Positions 55,331-64,000 of a stretch of 64,000 bases of DNA are shown piece by piece. The position numbers were made by a program, and so were the translations under genes. The stretch is taken from positions 11,338,536 to 11,402,535 of the forward strand of contig QVOM02000034.1 in NCBI GenBank assembly GCA_003586115.2. Reading direction: 5' to 3'. This DNA comes from Salvator merianae (lineage: Eukaryota; Chordata; Lepidosauria; Squamata; Teiidae). Position 1 is the first letter of the stretch, and each line of letters opens with the position of its first letter. The notes beneath the pieces are model-generated. The model was not told the origin of the DNA, did no database searches, and saw only the letters and a list, made by a program, of their open reading frames with translations.

Positions 55331-55633
55331 TTAATCGGTTCTCTGAAACCTGCTCAGAAAGTGAAAACTTGTATAGCAATTTCCTATTTGTTTCCATTGC
55401 CATTGTGTACTTTACAGCCTTTAAGCAAAAAAACCACCACCAACAAAAAAGCACTTTTTAGTGAAAACCAGGAACTTGTACCTCTCTTATAAGTAAAATC
55501 TCTTGCAGCAGTTGCCTGTATGAAAAGGGATTATGTATCTGTGCTATGTCAAGATGTACTCTCTACATGAGAAGATCTTAAAATAAGGAATGGTGTTCCT
55601 TACCTAGATTACCTGTGAATGAGGTTACTCCTT
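55331..55633. other. Unassigned sequence, no gene recognised
   Basis: No similarity or coding signal is recognised. Confidence 0.4.
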
Positions 55634-55637
55634 GTTA

Positions 55638-56269
55638 GGGCCTTTTTTGCACTTTCCATCTTAGAACAGGATAATTAAGACCTCACAGTTCTAAGACCTC
55701 CATGCTTTAAGGTCTATTTCACCTTAGAACAGGATAATTATCCTGTTCTAAGTTAGGGCCTTTTTTGCACTTTCCATCTTAGAACAGGATAATTATTCTA
55801 AGGATAATTATCCTGTTCTAAGGATAATTATCCTGTTCTAAGGTGAAATAGACCTTAAAGCATGGAGGTCTTAGAACTGTGAGGTCTTAGAACAGTATCC
55901 TGCTTGCATTCCTCACCTTGACAGCAGCCAGAAAGCTTCTGTCCACTGCCATGGTGACCAGCAATGCCATGAATCATACACAGCTGCAGCTGTGCTGCCC
56001 TATTGTGTAGGTGGAATCCCACCATCATGCAGGCACAGATGCACTGTGCAGCTGTGTGTTTGCACCCAGAAGCAGAGTGTGAGCGCACTGTACTGGGATC
56101 AGTCCAGCTGCTCCTGGTACAGCTGTGGAGCACAATTTAGTGCTCCACAGCTAACAGTGATCAGGAGTAGCTGGAGTCTGCTCCTGTTGGCGAGGGCCTT
56201 CGCAAATTGCAGAGGCACCTGACTAGTGAACATTCCTGATGCTCACTAGCTTCAAGTGCAAACAGGCCC
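55638..56269 (+). mobile_element. MITE, family F2, with a duplicated and folded left end
   Basis: The ends are GGGCCTTTTTTGCACTTTCC and, as complement, GGGCCTGTTTGCACTTG. The first 40 bases recur 118 bases downstream (from 55756), and arms 55676-55751 and 55812-55890 are complementary (ACCTCCATGCTTTAAGG and its partner). The body from about 55890 aligns with 45840-46221, including the hairpin GCTGTGGAGCA (56122-56132 with 56141-56151). TA or TTA/TAG flanks the element, so the target duplication is uncertain. Confidence 0.75.
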
Positions 56270-56339
56270 TAGTGTCTGAGGAGTCGAGAATTCTGAAGTT
56301 GCCTTCCCTTATTTTGAGGATCTGTAGAATGCCTTCCGT

Positions 56340-56480
56340 GGCTATAGCTCAGCGGTATAGGAACCGTCTGGAAAGCAGAGAGTCACATGTGTGTTCCTCA
56401 TCATTTCCCCAGATGAAGGAACTGGCAAAGTGCTTCTGTATCTGCCAAGAAAACTGCATTGGTAAGTAGAACTCAGCTCT
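56340..56480 (+). mobile_element. tRNA-headed SINE fragment
   Basis: GTGGCTATAGCTCAGCGGTA carries a good A box (TAGCTCAGCGG). The B box is eroded. The body GATGAAGGAACTGGCAAAG and CTGCCAAGAAAACTGC is of squamate SINE type. It is not a tRNA gene, because the anticodon arm and acceptor stem do not pair. Confidence 0.6.
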
Positions 56481-57689
56481 GTGGTACTTAACAACAACAG
56501 AATGTCCACATCCTCAGTTAAATGAAATCTCTCAAAACGATTGCATCTTGGCTCTCATTCTCTTTTTCAGAGACAAAACATTGCCAAACCAAAGCCAAAA
56601 CAAAAGGCTTATCATCAACGCACCTTGTGCCAACACCACAGTAAGAGGAATTTTATAAAACTGGGCCTCACCAAGGACTGAGCCACCACTTACAAAAATA
56701 TGAGACACCTTTATATTCTCTCTCTGTCTTTGTACAAACAAATGCAGATGCGAGAGAGGGAGAAAGAGGGCACATCTGGTCTATTCGATGTTTGTTAAAA
56801 TGACAAGTAGGGAAGTTAGAAAGTCGTTTCTTTGTTAGATTTCTGCTGTTGTTTTTCTATGTTACGTTTTTTATTTTAGATTAAAGGTCTAGGAAAGAGG
56901 TCAGGGATTCTTGTTTGTGGTGCGTGATTGTGTTAAAGCAAGCGAAGAAACACTGCATAATGAGGAGAACAAAGAGAATATTGGCTTTCAGTAATGTGTA
57001 TGTCTCAACTGAGAGAGCCAGAAGGCTCCCCTTGACTTTTCTTTCTGTTTCCCTACTCTGCCACCCAAGAAGGTTTTAATTGTTTGACGCACAAATGAGA
57101 GAATTTTTACCAAAGACACGGAATCTGATAACAAACTCCATCAGATTCTTTGCGTAGGGGAGTGGAAAAGTCATGGGAGGTACACCTCCAGTTACGAATT
57201 AGATTCACAGAGTGTATGTGGACACTCTGCAACCCTCTCTTTGTAGAGAAGGAAGAGGAAGGACAGGTCATGCCTCTTTATCCCTCCTCTTCCTGAAATG
57301 TTCTGTTGATGCTCCTCAAGTTGAGTGATTCATCTGACTGTAAGGTCTCCCAACTGAAGTTCTTATGAATCTTCTGTTGGTGGCAGCGTTGATTGGGGTG
57401 GTAGAATTCATTTCACACACCAAACCCTGCTGCCACTGGAGAGTTTACTGATCTTGGCTAGGACTTTCAGAGTGGAAGCAACAGATGCTTCCTAAAATGA
57501 AGGCCATCTTCAGACGGCACCTAAATATAACACTATTCAGAGATATTTTGGAAGAAAGCACTTCCAGAATAATTGCTAGTTGCCCAGATGGCTGGGAAAC
57601 TGTGTGGGGCAAGAAAACTGACTTATTTGGTCTGGATGCTTGCTCCCACAATGTCACAAAGCATACATCTGGGTATTAAATACTCAGAA
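56481..57689. other. Low-repeat sequence, possible conserved noncoding DNA at 56860-57180
   Basis: There is no supported frame. The stretch 57070-57165 (GGTTTTAATTGTTTGACGC, and GAATCTGAT pairing with ATCAGATTC) is unique-looking and could be a conserved noncoding element. Constraint cannot be seen from one sequence. Confidence 0.3.
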
Positions 57690-57975
57690 GTATCTGATTG
57701 CCACCCTGTGTGCATGCGCAACTGCCATTTTAGGTCCTGTCTGGCCCCACACATGTACAGTGGCAATTTCCAAAATGGTGGATCCCAGGAGCAAGAATCC
57801 AGACCAGGTAAGCCCTTTAGCTTTTTTGGTAAAGCCTGGGTTGGGAGTTGGTTTCCACACAATAACATTATTGCGGGATTTCTGGGGCTATGTTGGGATT
57901 GCCACAGACGTATGTGACAATCCCAATATAGCTCCAGGACAATCCCAGGTTTTACACCCTGTCTGGATGCAGCTG
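57690..57975 (-). mobile_element. Family F7 element
   Basis: The right end CTGTCTGGATGCAGCTG and the interior GGGATTGCCACAGACGTATG match the complement-oriented copy at 29990-30537. TGGCAATTTCCAAAATGGTG and GCAACTGCCATTTTAGGTCC form an internal imperfect hairpin. Frames of 114-169 codons on both strands are unsupported. Confidence 0.55.
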
Positions 57976-58084
57976 AAGATGGAAAGTCTCCTAGCCAGCA
58001 GATCTTACATTCTGTTTTATGCAACGTCTGCTCAAACATTCCAAAAGGAACCACAGAATAGGTTTGTCCCTGGAGAATAGCTGA

Positions 58085-58215
58085 AATCCAGTGGCAGATC
58101 TGCCCTTCAAAGGTAGAAGATCTCAAGTTCAAACTCTGGTACAGCTAAGGAGATTCTCATTTGCAACTCTAGAGATCTGCTACCTGTTAGTGTGGACAGG
58201 GCTGAGCAAGATACA
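58085..58215 (+). mobile_element. Degenerate tRNA-derived SINE
   Basis: TAGAAGATCTCAAGTTCAAAC holds the B-box region (AGTTCAAACTCT). CTAGAGATCTGCTACC and GTGTGGACAGGGCTGAGC follow in SINE order. Confidence 0.5.
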
Positions 58216-58231
58216 ACATTCTTCATACTTC

Positions 58232-58535
58232 ACAGCGACTAATCACTGACCACACAGGGAGGGGAATTTGGCAAAGGGTGGAGACAGAAAGGTAGTTTCC
58301 CCATGCCAAACAAGGGAAACATCAGGTGTGAGAATGAGCCAATCTGAATTGAGCCCATGCAAATGTGGGAACGATCGGAACATGAACTCAGTCCTTGTTG
58401 TCCTCCAGTATGGATTAAATTTATGATGTGGGACCATGCCCCAGTTGTGATATTCTCACCTTCCTGAGTACAATGCCCACAACAAAGTATGTCATTGGAT
58501 GGCAGGAAATGGGGAGCACTATGACCCCCCCCCTC
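58232..58535. mobile_element. F3 element remnant, rearranged
   Basis: Positions 58232-58441 match the last 210 bases of 54008-55229 (AATCACTGACC, GGGAGGGGAATTTGxxGA, ATGAGCCAATC, GGATTAAATTTATGATG). The following 90 bases match an internal F3 block in the opposite orientation (GTCATTGGATGGCAGG), so the copy is internally deleted and inverted. Confidence 0.55.
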
Positions 58536-58540
58536 CCGCT

Positions 58541-58978
58541 GGTCTGCTCTGTCAGCATTAGAGAGACCATGATCCTGATCTGGGAGACCTTAACTGGGAT
58601 CACTGATAAATCCATTTAATCAGATCTACCAGCGGGACACCCTAGCCCTGATCCAAAACACAGGAGACATGCAGATGGCACACCTCCCATGTTCAGGACT
58701 ACCAGGGATGTGATTCAGTGGTGCGCCATAGCACACTGACGAAATACATCCCCAGAGGCCCTGAGGCTAGGAACCTTTGTTCCTAGCCCTCTGAGGCACT
58801 GTGGTATGGCCATGAAGCTCGTGTGAGCTTCAAGGCTGTGGCATGAGCTGGTATGGATCGGTGCAGTTGTGCGAATGGCACTGATCCTGCCCACGCCTTC
58901 TCCTGGTCAAAATCAGTGGGTGTGGCTGATCCAGACCCCTGATTTCCAACTACAGGCAGGAAAGTGCAGAAAAGGGCC
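58541..58978 (-). mobile_element. MITE, family F4, inverted copy
   Basis: The right end as complement, AGGCCCTTTTCTGCACTTTCC, and the interior CCATTTAATCAGATCTACCAG, CCCTGATCCAAAACACAGG match 52177-52687 inverted. The distal end is missing. Confidence 0.6.
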
Positions 58979-61752
58979 TAGTTCTGGAGCTTCCTAGAAC
59001 CTTAATCCCTTCCTAGAACTTGAATCAACATAAGTCCCTTTGGTGGTGAGTTATTATTGACTCCTAGATTGCTTGCAGACTTCTTTGCTCTGACATTTGC
59101 CTACGAATACTAGTGGATGGTCTTGCTGCTTTTGGATTCCTGGCTTATATATGGACTTTAGCTTTTGACCCATCTCTATTAAGTTTTTGTGTTACTCTTG
59201 AGGAGCTAGCCTTATTCCTGAGGATATTGCTACTCTTCTGCTGTTGTAACCCCCTAAGCAATTCTACCCTACTCCTGACAAACCTTGTCCCAGTGCCAAG
59301 TGTTTCTGGTGTTGCCCAAACACCCCTGCTACAGTAACTGCTCTGCTTGCTGCTGCTCCTCTCCATCCCAAACAACCTCACTGCCCTGCCACTGACTTCA
59401 ATAGAACTATAGGCCTACTGACTCCCTGCTCCTAGTTCAAGCCTCCAGCTGCTGCTTCTAATTCATAGCTCTAGCCTCTCTTTAATCAAACACTGTTGTC
59501 CTGTGACAATTTTCCATATCCTGGCTGCAACAATGGACCAAGGCTCCTGTCTACCATCAGTCCTCAGAAGTATTTCCCAAGGGTACTTCCAGCCTCCAGT
59601 TGGCACCAACCATCCTTGATCCAGCCCAATTCCTATCCTTTTCCCTGTTATTTAGTCCTCATCCTCTGCTTTCCAGTCCTACTGCACCATCTATGATCCA
59701 CCACTAACATTAAGGCACTTCTTCACCCTTGCAAGAATTTAAAAGTGTCTGTGGGGACAGGGGAGGCAAAATTATATCTTCCCAACACAGTTATCAGTGT
59801 TGTGGGCCAAGATTATAAAGCACATTAAATATTGCCCTATACATTATAGCATATAATAATGGACAACAGTGACGTTGCTGAATTCCTATTATTGTATTGC
59901 TATTAGTCTGCTATTACACATCCCTACTAGCTGCTACACACACACACACACGATGTTCACTTGAAGCTTCATCAAAAAAAGACAGTTCTGAGTACTTCAA
60001 TAGGACATCTTCCATGGAAAATTTTATAGGATTACAGCCACATGAGACAGCCTATATATTAGTCCAGTACCTATCTTTCTATGTTCTTATACCATGGTCT
60101 TAGAATATTCTTCCTTTAGAGACCAGGTGGACACCACCAATATCTGTCTTCAACTTTCAGTTAAGATCTAGGTGATAGTTGGTGATGATAAGATAGTCCT
60201 GTTGAGGCTCCTTACAGATATGGGGCTTTTTATGCATTTCATTTTTTATTATATTGAGTTGCATTATGTTTTGAATATATAGCCACCTAGAGATTTTCAA
60301 GAAACCAGCAGGTATTAAATAAGGTTGCAGTTTATAATCATGACACAAATGTGGTCCTGATAGATAGCACTATGACATATAGATGAATGCCCATGTGTGC
60401 AGAGTTTCGGAAAGTCCTACTTTCTGGAAATGCAGCTTCTACGATCCTATATGATGTACACTGTAGTCCAGAAAAAGAGAAAATGTTCTGATTGTGAACC
60501 TGTATATAGGTCAACTCCATCACATCAATCAAATTCAATAAACACTTCAATCTGGGTGTTGATACGGAGGCTGGGACACAGGGGGCATTCTAGGTGAATT
60601 CCTGCTGATCCAGTTAAAATGTCGATGCTGCAGACAATGACTGGGGTGTGTTTGTTTGGAAGGGATCAAGAAAAGCAGCTACAGTACTTTAATCAGACAG
60701 CTTTGTCTACATGTAGCCAAGGAGAAGCAGCTGGAGGTACAGAAGGCTGGGCTGGAGAGCAGGTGTACAGGAAATCTGAAACTACAGCAAGCCGGTGAGG
60801 TACCCTAAACACCAGAAGAGTTAGGGTTTTGTCAACAGATAATGAGACGATCAAATAAATAATAGATTCATGAAATAGGAGCAGTGTCTAGACATGGATT
60901 CCCAGAGCACCTGGAGGCAGAGCTCCAATAAGATTAGGGTGTAGAATTTTACAGTGAAGAGTACCAAATAATCTGAAGCAGTGGGCAGACACAGACTGAC
61001 CACAGAACAGTTCACGAAAATGATAAAACCTTGCCTGAGCTTCTTCAGATTGCAGGTGCAAGGTGTAAATTCAGAGCATTCCCTTCAGATTGAAAACTAA
61101 GTGCCAGGCGAAAAAATTCTTTCAAACTTCTTCTGAGAAACTAGTTTTCTATGTGCATAGAATATTTTGTACAGGAGCAGTCCCTCCTGCAAGTTACCAG
61201 CCAAGGACTGAAGTGGCATAACAGGGACATTATGGGTGGAATGCTAATGTCAGAAGATCAAACCAGAAGTGCAAATTACGATACCCTCCAGACTTTAAGG
61301 GAAAATGGTGGGACTTCTGGAGAAGCTGGTGTTTCTTGTTTTAGCCACCTGGGAGGGTGTCAGATTGACTTGGCCCTGTCTAGCCCTGGGGTGGTACTTC
61401 ATGCAGCTTTACGGTGTTGGCTGCCACTTACAGCTTCAAAAGCAGTCAGTAGAGCCAGGCAAATAACAGCTAGATTGGAGAAGAACACCACCTTTTCTAT
61501 GAAAATGCAAGGCATCCTGAACTTTCCTTAAGCCAGTGTAAACGAGAAATGAGCCAGCACTGCTGCAGCAGTTGGTTAGGATTGTCTATCAGCCCAGAAT
61601 CCCATTCAACTACTTGTTGATTTTTTTTCACCCATCTGGTAGTTTTCTAAATCTGTGTTTCACCCTGTGGTTGTTCAAGTGCAGGTATTGCTTAAGTGGA
61701 TAATTTTTTGGCACACCAGTACAATGTCATTATCAACTTCCCAGCCCAACAA
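58979..61752. other. Long unassigned sequence with a CA repeat
   Basis: Positions 59040-59420 hold a Leu/Ser/Ala-rich frame (59113-59337) and CTGCTxCT words, perhaps from an old repeat. A (CA)n run lies at 59935-59951. The 126-codon frame 61151-61531 has no recognisable domain and no exon context. No gene is claimed. Confidence 0.4.
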
Positions 61753-62075
61753 AGTTTATTTATTTACTTAGGTTTATATACTGCCTTCCCTCAAAGGTCT
61801 CAAGGTAGCGTGTGAACATAATTTTTAAAAATGAAAAACATATTGAAAGCCCCCAAGGATATTTCCATAAAAGTCTACCCCAAGCAAGTCCAAATAGAAG
61901 AGTTACCTGGATAAATAAAAGGGTTTTAACCAGTGCCCAAAAAGTGTTGGGGGAAAATAGATGTCTGGACTATTTCTGGAGAACAGATGTTCCACAGCTT
62001 AGGGGTAACCACCAAGAAACCCCTTCTACAAAAGCCACTCCAAGAACATCTGGAAGAAAAAGAATTCAAACATTT
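61753..62075 (-). mobile_element. LINE 3'-end fragment (L2-like)
   Basis: The plus strand begins TTTATTTATTTACTTAGG, TATATACTGCCTTCCCTC and AGGTCTCAAGG, the antisense of an L2-like tail. Further right, GTTCCACAGCTTAGGGG is the antisense of a PKLWN-type C-terminal ORF2 block. The 88-codon plus-strand frame is spurious. Confidence 0.6.
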
Positions 62076-62104
62076 TGAAAGCTAGGGACAGCTCAAATAT
62101 CAAC

Positions 62105-62215
62105 ATTCCTAAAATTCAGCTGAACTTGAAGTTCTATTGAATTTGAGGCCCATCCTAATGGAATGGGTCAATCCTCAAATTCAAACTTCTAAAGTTCACA
62201 AAATTCTGATGAATT
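62105..62215. repeat. AT-rich imperfect palindrome
   Basis: GAATTTGAGG (62139-62148) pairs with CCTCAAATTC (62173-62182), with an inner CCCAT/ATGGG pair and outer AATTCAGCTGAACTT-like pairing. It resembles the F6 type of AT-rich inverted repeats. Confidence 0.65.
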
Positions 62216-62317
62216 TAAACTATCAGAATTTGAGTTCATCCCTCAAAATAACCTGCTTTTTATCCACATGGAGTCTCTTCTCTTTGTCTTGATCTATCCT
62301 AAGGGTCAATTTATTGT

Positions 62318-62536
62318 GGGCTCAGTCACAATTAAGTTTTAATCCAGTTTCAGTCTAATTTCAGATTGAGAGAACACATCAGTGAAGTAATAAGATGTTT
62401 TCTTTCAGCATTGTCTAACTCAGAAAATCCACCTTTGTGTTAATGTGGAAAGAAAATGATTAGTCACTTTGTTGATGTGTTCTTTCAGTCCAAAAGCGGA
62501 CAGAAGCTGGATTAAAATTTAGGTGTGACTAGGCCC
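62318..62536. mobile_element. 219-bp MITE with about 40-bp inverted ends
   Basis: The left end GGGCTCAGTCACAATTAAG and the complement of the right end, GGGCCTAGTCACACCTAAA, are alike. Both continue into TTTTAATCCAG and then TTC-rich blocks. The inner parts GAACACATCA and TGATGTGTTC also pair, so almost the whole element folds back. TTG-like words lie at both flanks. Confidence 0.75.
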
Positions 62537-62941
62537 TTTGAGCGTTAAAGAAATTAGTGGACATTGCCAAAAAGATTACTCAGCTAAGGTTCACATGGAG
62601 CTATTATGGCACCATGACTGTGCTATGAATGTGCAGGGTCCACATGCCTCTGCACACTCATGGTGCTGTAAGTGCACTGGAAGAGTGCAGAATTGACATG
62701 GCCCCACACAGATCCAGCACACATGCCATCATAAATACACATTAAAGTCCTGAAAAGTGTTGTGTCAGCACCTATTCTAACCCTTCCACTCCATTGCTGT
62801 CACCACCATTCATGCAGACTTACTTTTGATCCACCTTCCATAGCTCTGTTTCAGCAGACGCAGGAAGTGGTCCACTTCCAGGGCCAATTCTCATGTTTGA
62901 TGAACCTGTCCCAGCTCGAAACATCATAGCTGGAGAACCAT
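62537..62941. other. Unassigned sequence, no gene recognised
   Basis: GTGCACTG- and TGCACAC-rich words recur at 62630-62700 without a defined repeat. Confidence 0.4.
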
Positions 62942-63242
62942 AGCTGGAGGCACGGTGGCGCAGAAGGCTAAGGCACTGATCTTTCAATAGGAGGATCAGA
63001 GTTTGAGGCCCTTGTCTGCCGTGTAGAGGGGATGAGCGCCCTCTACTGGCCTCTAGCTGCAGTCAACCTAGCTGTTCGAAAGCAAGTAATTGCAAGTAGA
63101 TGAATAGGGAGCATCACATTGTGTGATGTGAAAGATAGATAGATGTAAGTCTTCGGGTGAAAAATAACCTTGTAAGCCGCTTTGAGTCAGCTTCGGCCGA
63201 GAAAAGCGGGGTATAAAAACCAAGTTCTTCTTCTTCTTCAAA
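62942..63242 (+). mobile_element. Sauria-type tRNA-headed SINE
   Basis: The head CACGGTGGCGCAGAAGGCTA carries an A box (TGGCGCAG), and GATCAGAGTTTGAGGCCC is a worn B box. The middle words CCTAGCTGTTCGAAAGCA, TGCAAGTAGATGAATAGG are those of Sauria SINEs. The 3' tail GTAAGCCGCTTTGAGTC, GAAAAGCGGGGTATAAAAAC is the L2-like SINE tail, ending in a (TTC)n run. Length is about 300 bp, and it appears near full length. A CATAGCTGGAG word occurs just before and at the start, which may be part of a target duplication. Confidence 0.85.
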
Positions 63243-64000
63243 ATGATGGTGGGATGTTTTTGCAGCTGGAGCAGTGGCTGGAGCATGAACATCCCATCAC
63301 CACTTTAAGAAGGGCACTGACCACAGCCCTCATCCAGATCCAACCGCAGTGAGACAGAAAGTACTGAGTCTATCAAAAGAACGCTCTGGCTGTAAATTGT
63401 GACACAAATACTGAGCACAGATTGTGCCATACTTCAGCAGACTTTACCTACTGTCATATATATGTTATTGCACAATCAAGGTAACTTTGAATTGGCTGTT
63501 GTTAGAGGGCTTTTGCCCATATATCCTGGCCAATATCTGCTGAAATATCATACCAATATGGCATTATGGTTCCACACTATTTGAGAATATTTGCAGAAAG
63601 TGCACGTGACATTCCCATTGCCTTGCTCAAGCATCTTGCAACGTTACATGAATCTTGCACAAAACATAGGTCACCCTGGAAATAATTCACCAAATTGCAA
63701 TACTATAACACCTGCAGTATGAGAAATGCACAAAATGTTTGCCTGACCTTCCTGCAAAATTTGGCCAGTATGAGCACAGCCAAGTTGTTATTTTGTTTCA
63801 CCTATCTGATAAATGACTTGGCATACTTTGCTGAGCCATTACTTTCTGGGTACAGACTGCTCTTCTCATTCAATTCTGCTCACAGGCAGCTGTTAGCAGA
63901 ACTGACTGAAGCAAGGATGAACAGATATAAAATCACAGGGATGGACAATATCTTGAAGGTTCTGTACTCTACTCCCTACTGAATGGAGGGTCTGCAATGA
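63243..64000. other. Unassigned sequence, no gene recognised
   Basis: The 95-codon frame at 63695-63982 has no recognisable domain or splice context and is treated as chance. Confidence 0.4.

Noticed and set aside
57623..58132. 169-codon minus-strand and 146-codon plus-strand frames
   Set aside because: They overlap each other on opposite strands across an F7 element and a SINE. Neither has recognisable motifs.
61151..61531. 126-codon frame as a gene
   Set aside because: No recognisable domain, no splice-site or promoter context, and length is within chance for this window.
63695..63982. 95-codon frame at the window end as an exon
   Set aside because: No similarity recognised, and no acceptor or donor context that would define an exon.

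Overview
The window looks like repeat-rich intergenic or intronic DNA from a squamate reptile (a lizard or snake). This rests on the mix of repeats: CR1 LINE tails ending in the AAGAACAT-type repeat, L2-like LINE tails, an L1-type LINE, a BovB/RTE fragment, tRNA-headed SINEs of Sauria type, and many short inverted-repeat DNA elements. I cannot name the species. I found no host protein-coding exon, rRNA or functional tRNA gene, no CRISPR array and no viral sequence. The only coding homology is reverse transcriptase or endonuclease of decayed LINEs, and all of it is broken.

Layout. Positions 1-9,000 hold several inverted-repeat (MITE-like) elements, including a 1.0 kb GC-rich element nested in an older AT-rich one (4931-6292), then a CR1 tail. 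From 9,200 to 15,700 there is mostly low-repeat DNA with two strong hairpins, and some stretches resemble conserved noncoding sequence. From 15,700 to 20,500 come a BovB 5' fragment (minus strand), a C-rich minisatellite, an L2-like LINE tail and further MITEs. A 1.2 kb element (21546-22747) has a second copy in the opposite orientation at 54008-55229. Between 27,000 and 34,500 lie CR1 fragments, a composite repeat ending in a CR1 tail, tRNA-derived SINEs, a 212 bp hairpin and a fold-back element. From 35,000 to 46,700 come a 1.25 kb CR1 3' end, a second copy of the composite repeat and a 2.65 kb decayed L1 ORF2, all on the minus strand. From 47,000 to 50,700 an L2-like LINE is split by a 1.4 kb inverted-repeat element with a clean TTA target duplication. 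The remainder holds more MITEs, SINEs, microsatellites and unassigned DNA.

The elements give a relative chronology by nesting: LINEs and AT-rich elements are the older layer, and elements with GGGCC/GGCTGC-type ends inserted into them. Three insertions show clean 3-bp target duplications (TTA, TGT, AGA), which suggests PIF/Harbinger-like non-autonomous transposons, but no transposase is present. The most interesting observations are the composite CR1-tailed repeat found twice with the same junction, the inverted duplication present in only one copy of the 1.2 kb element, and the hairpin architecture shared by several MITE subfamilies. I see no new gene system here.
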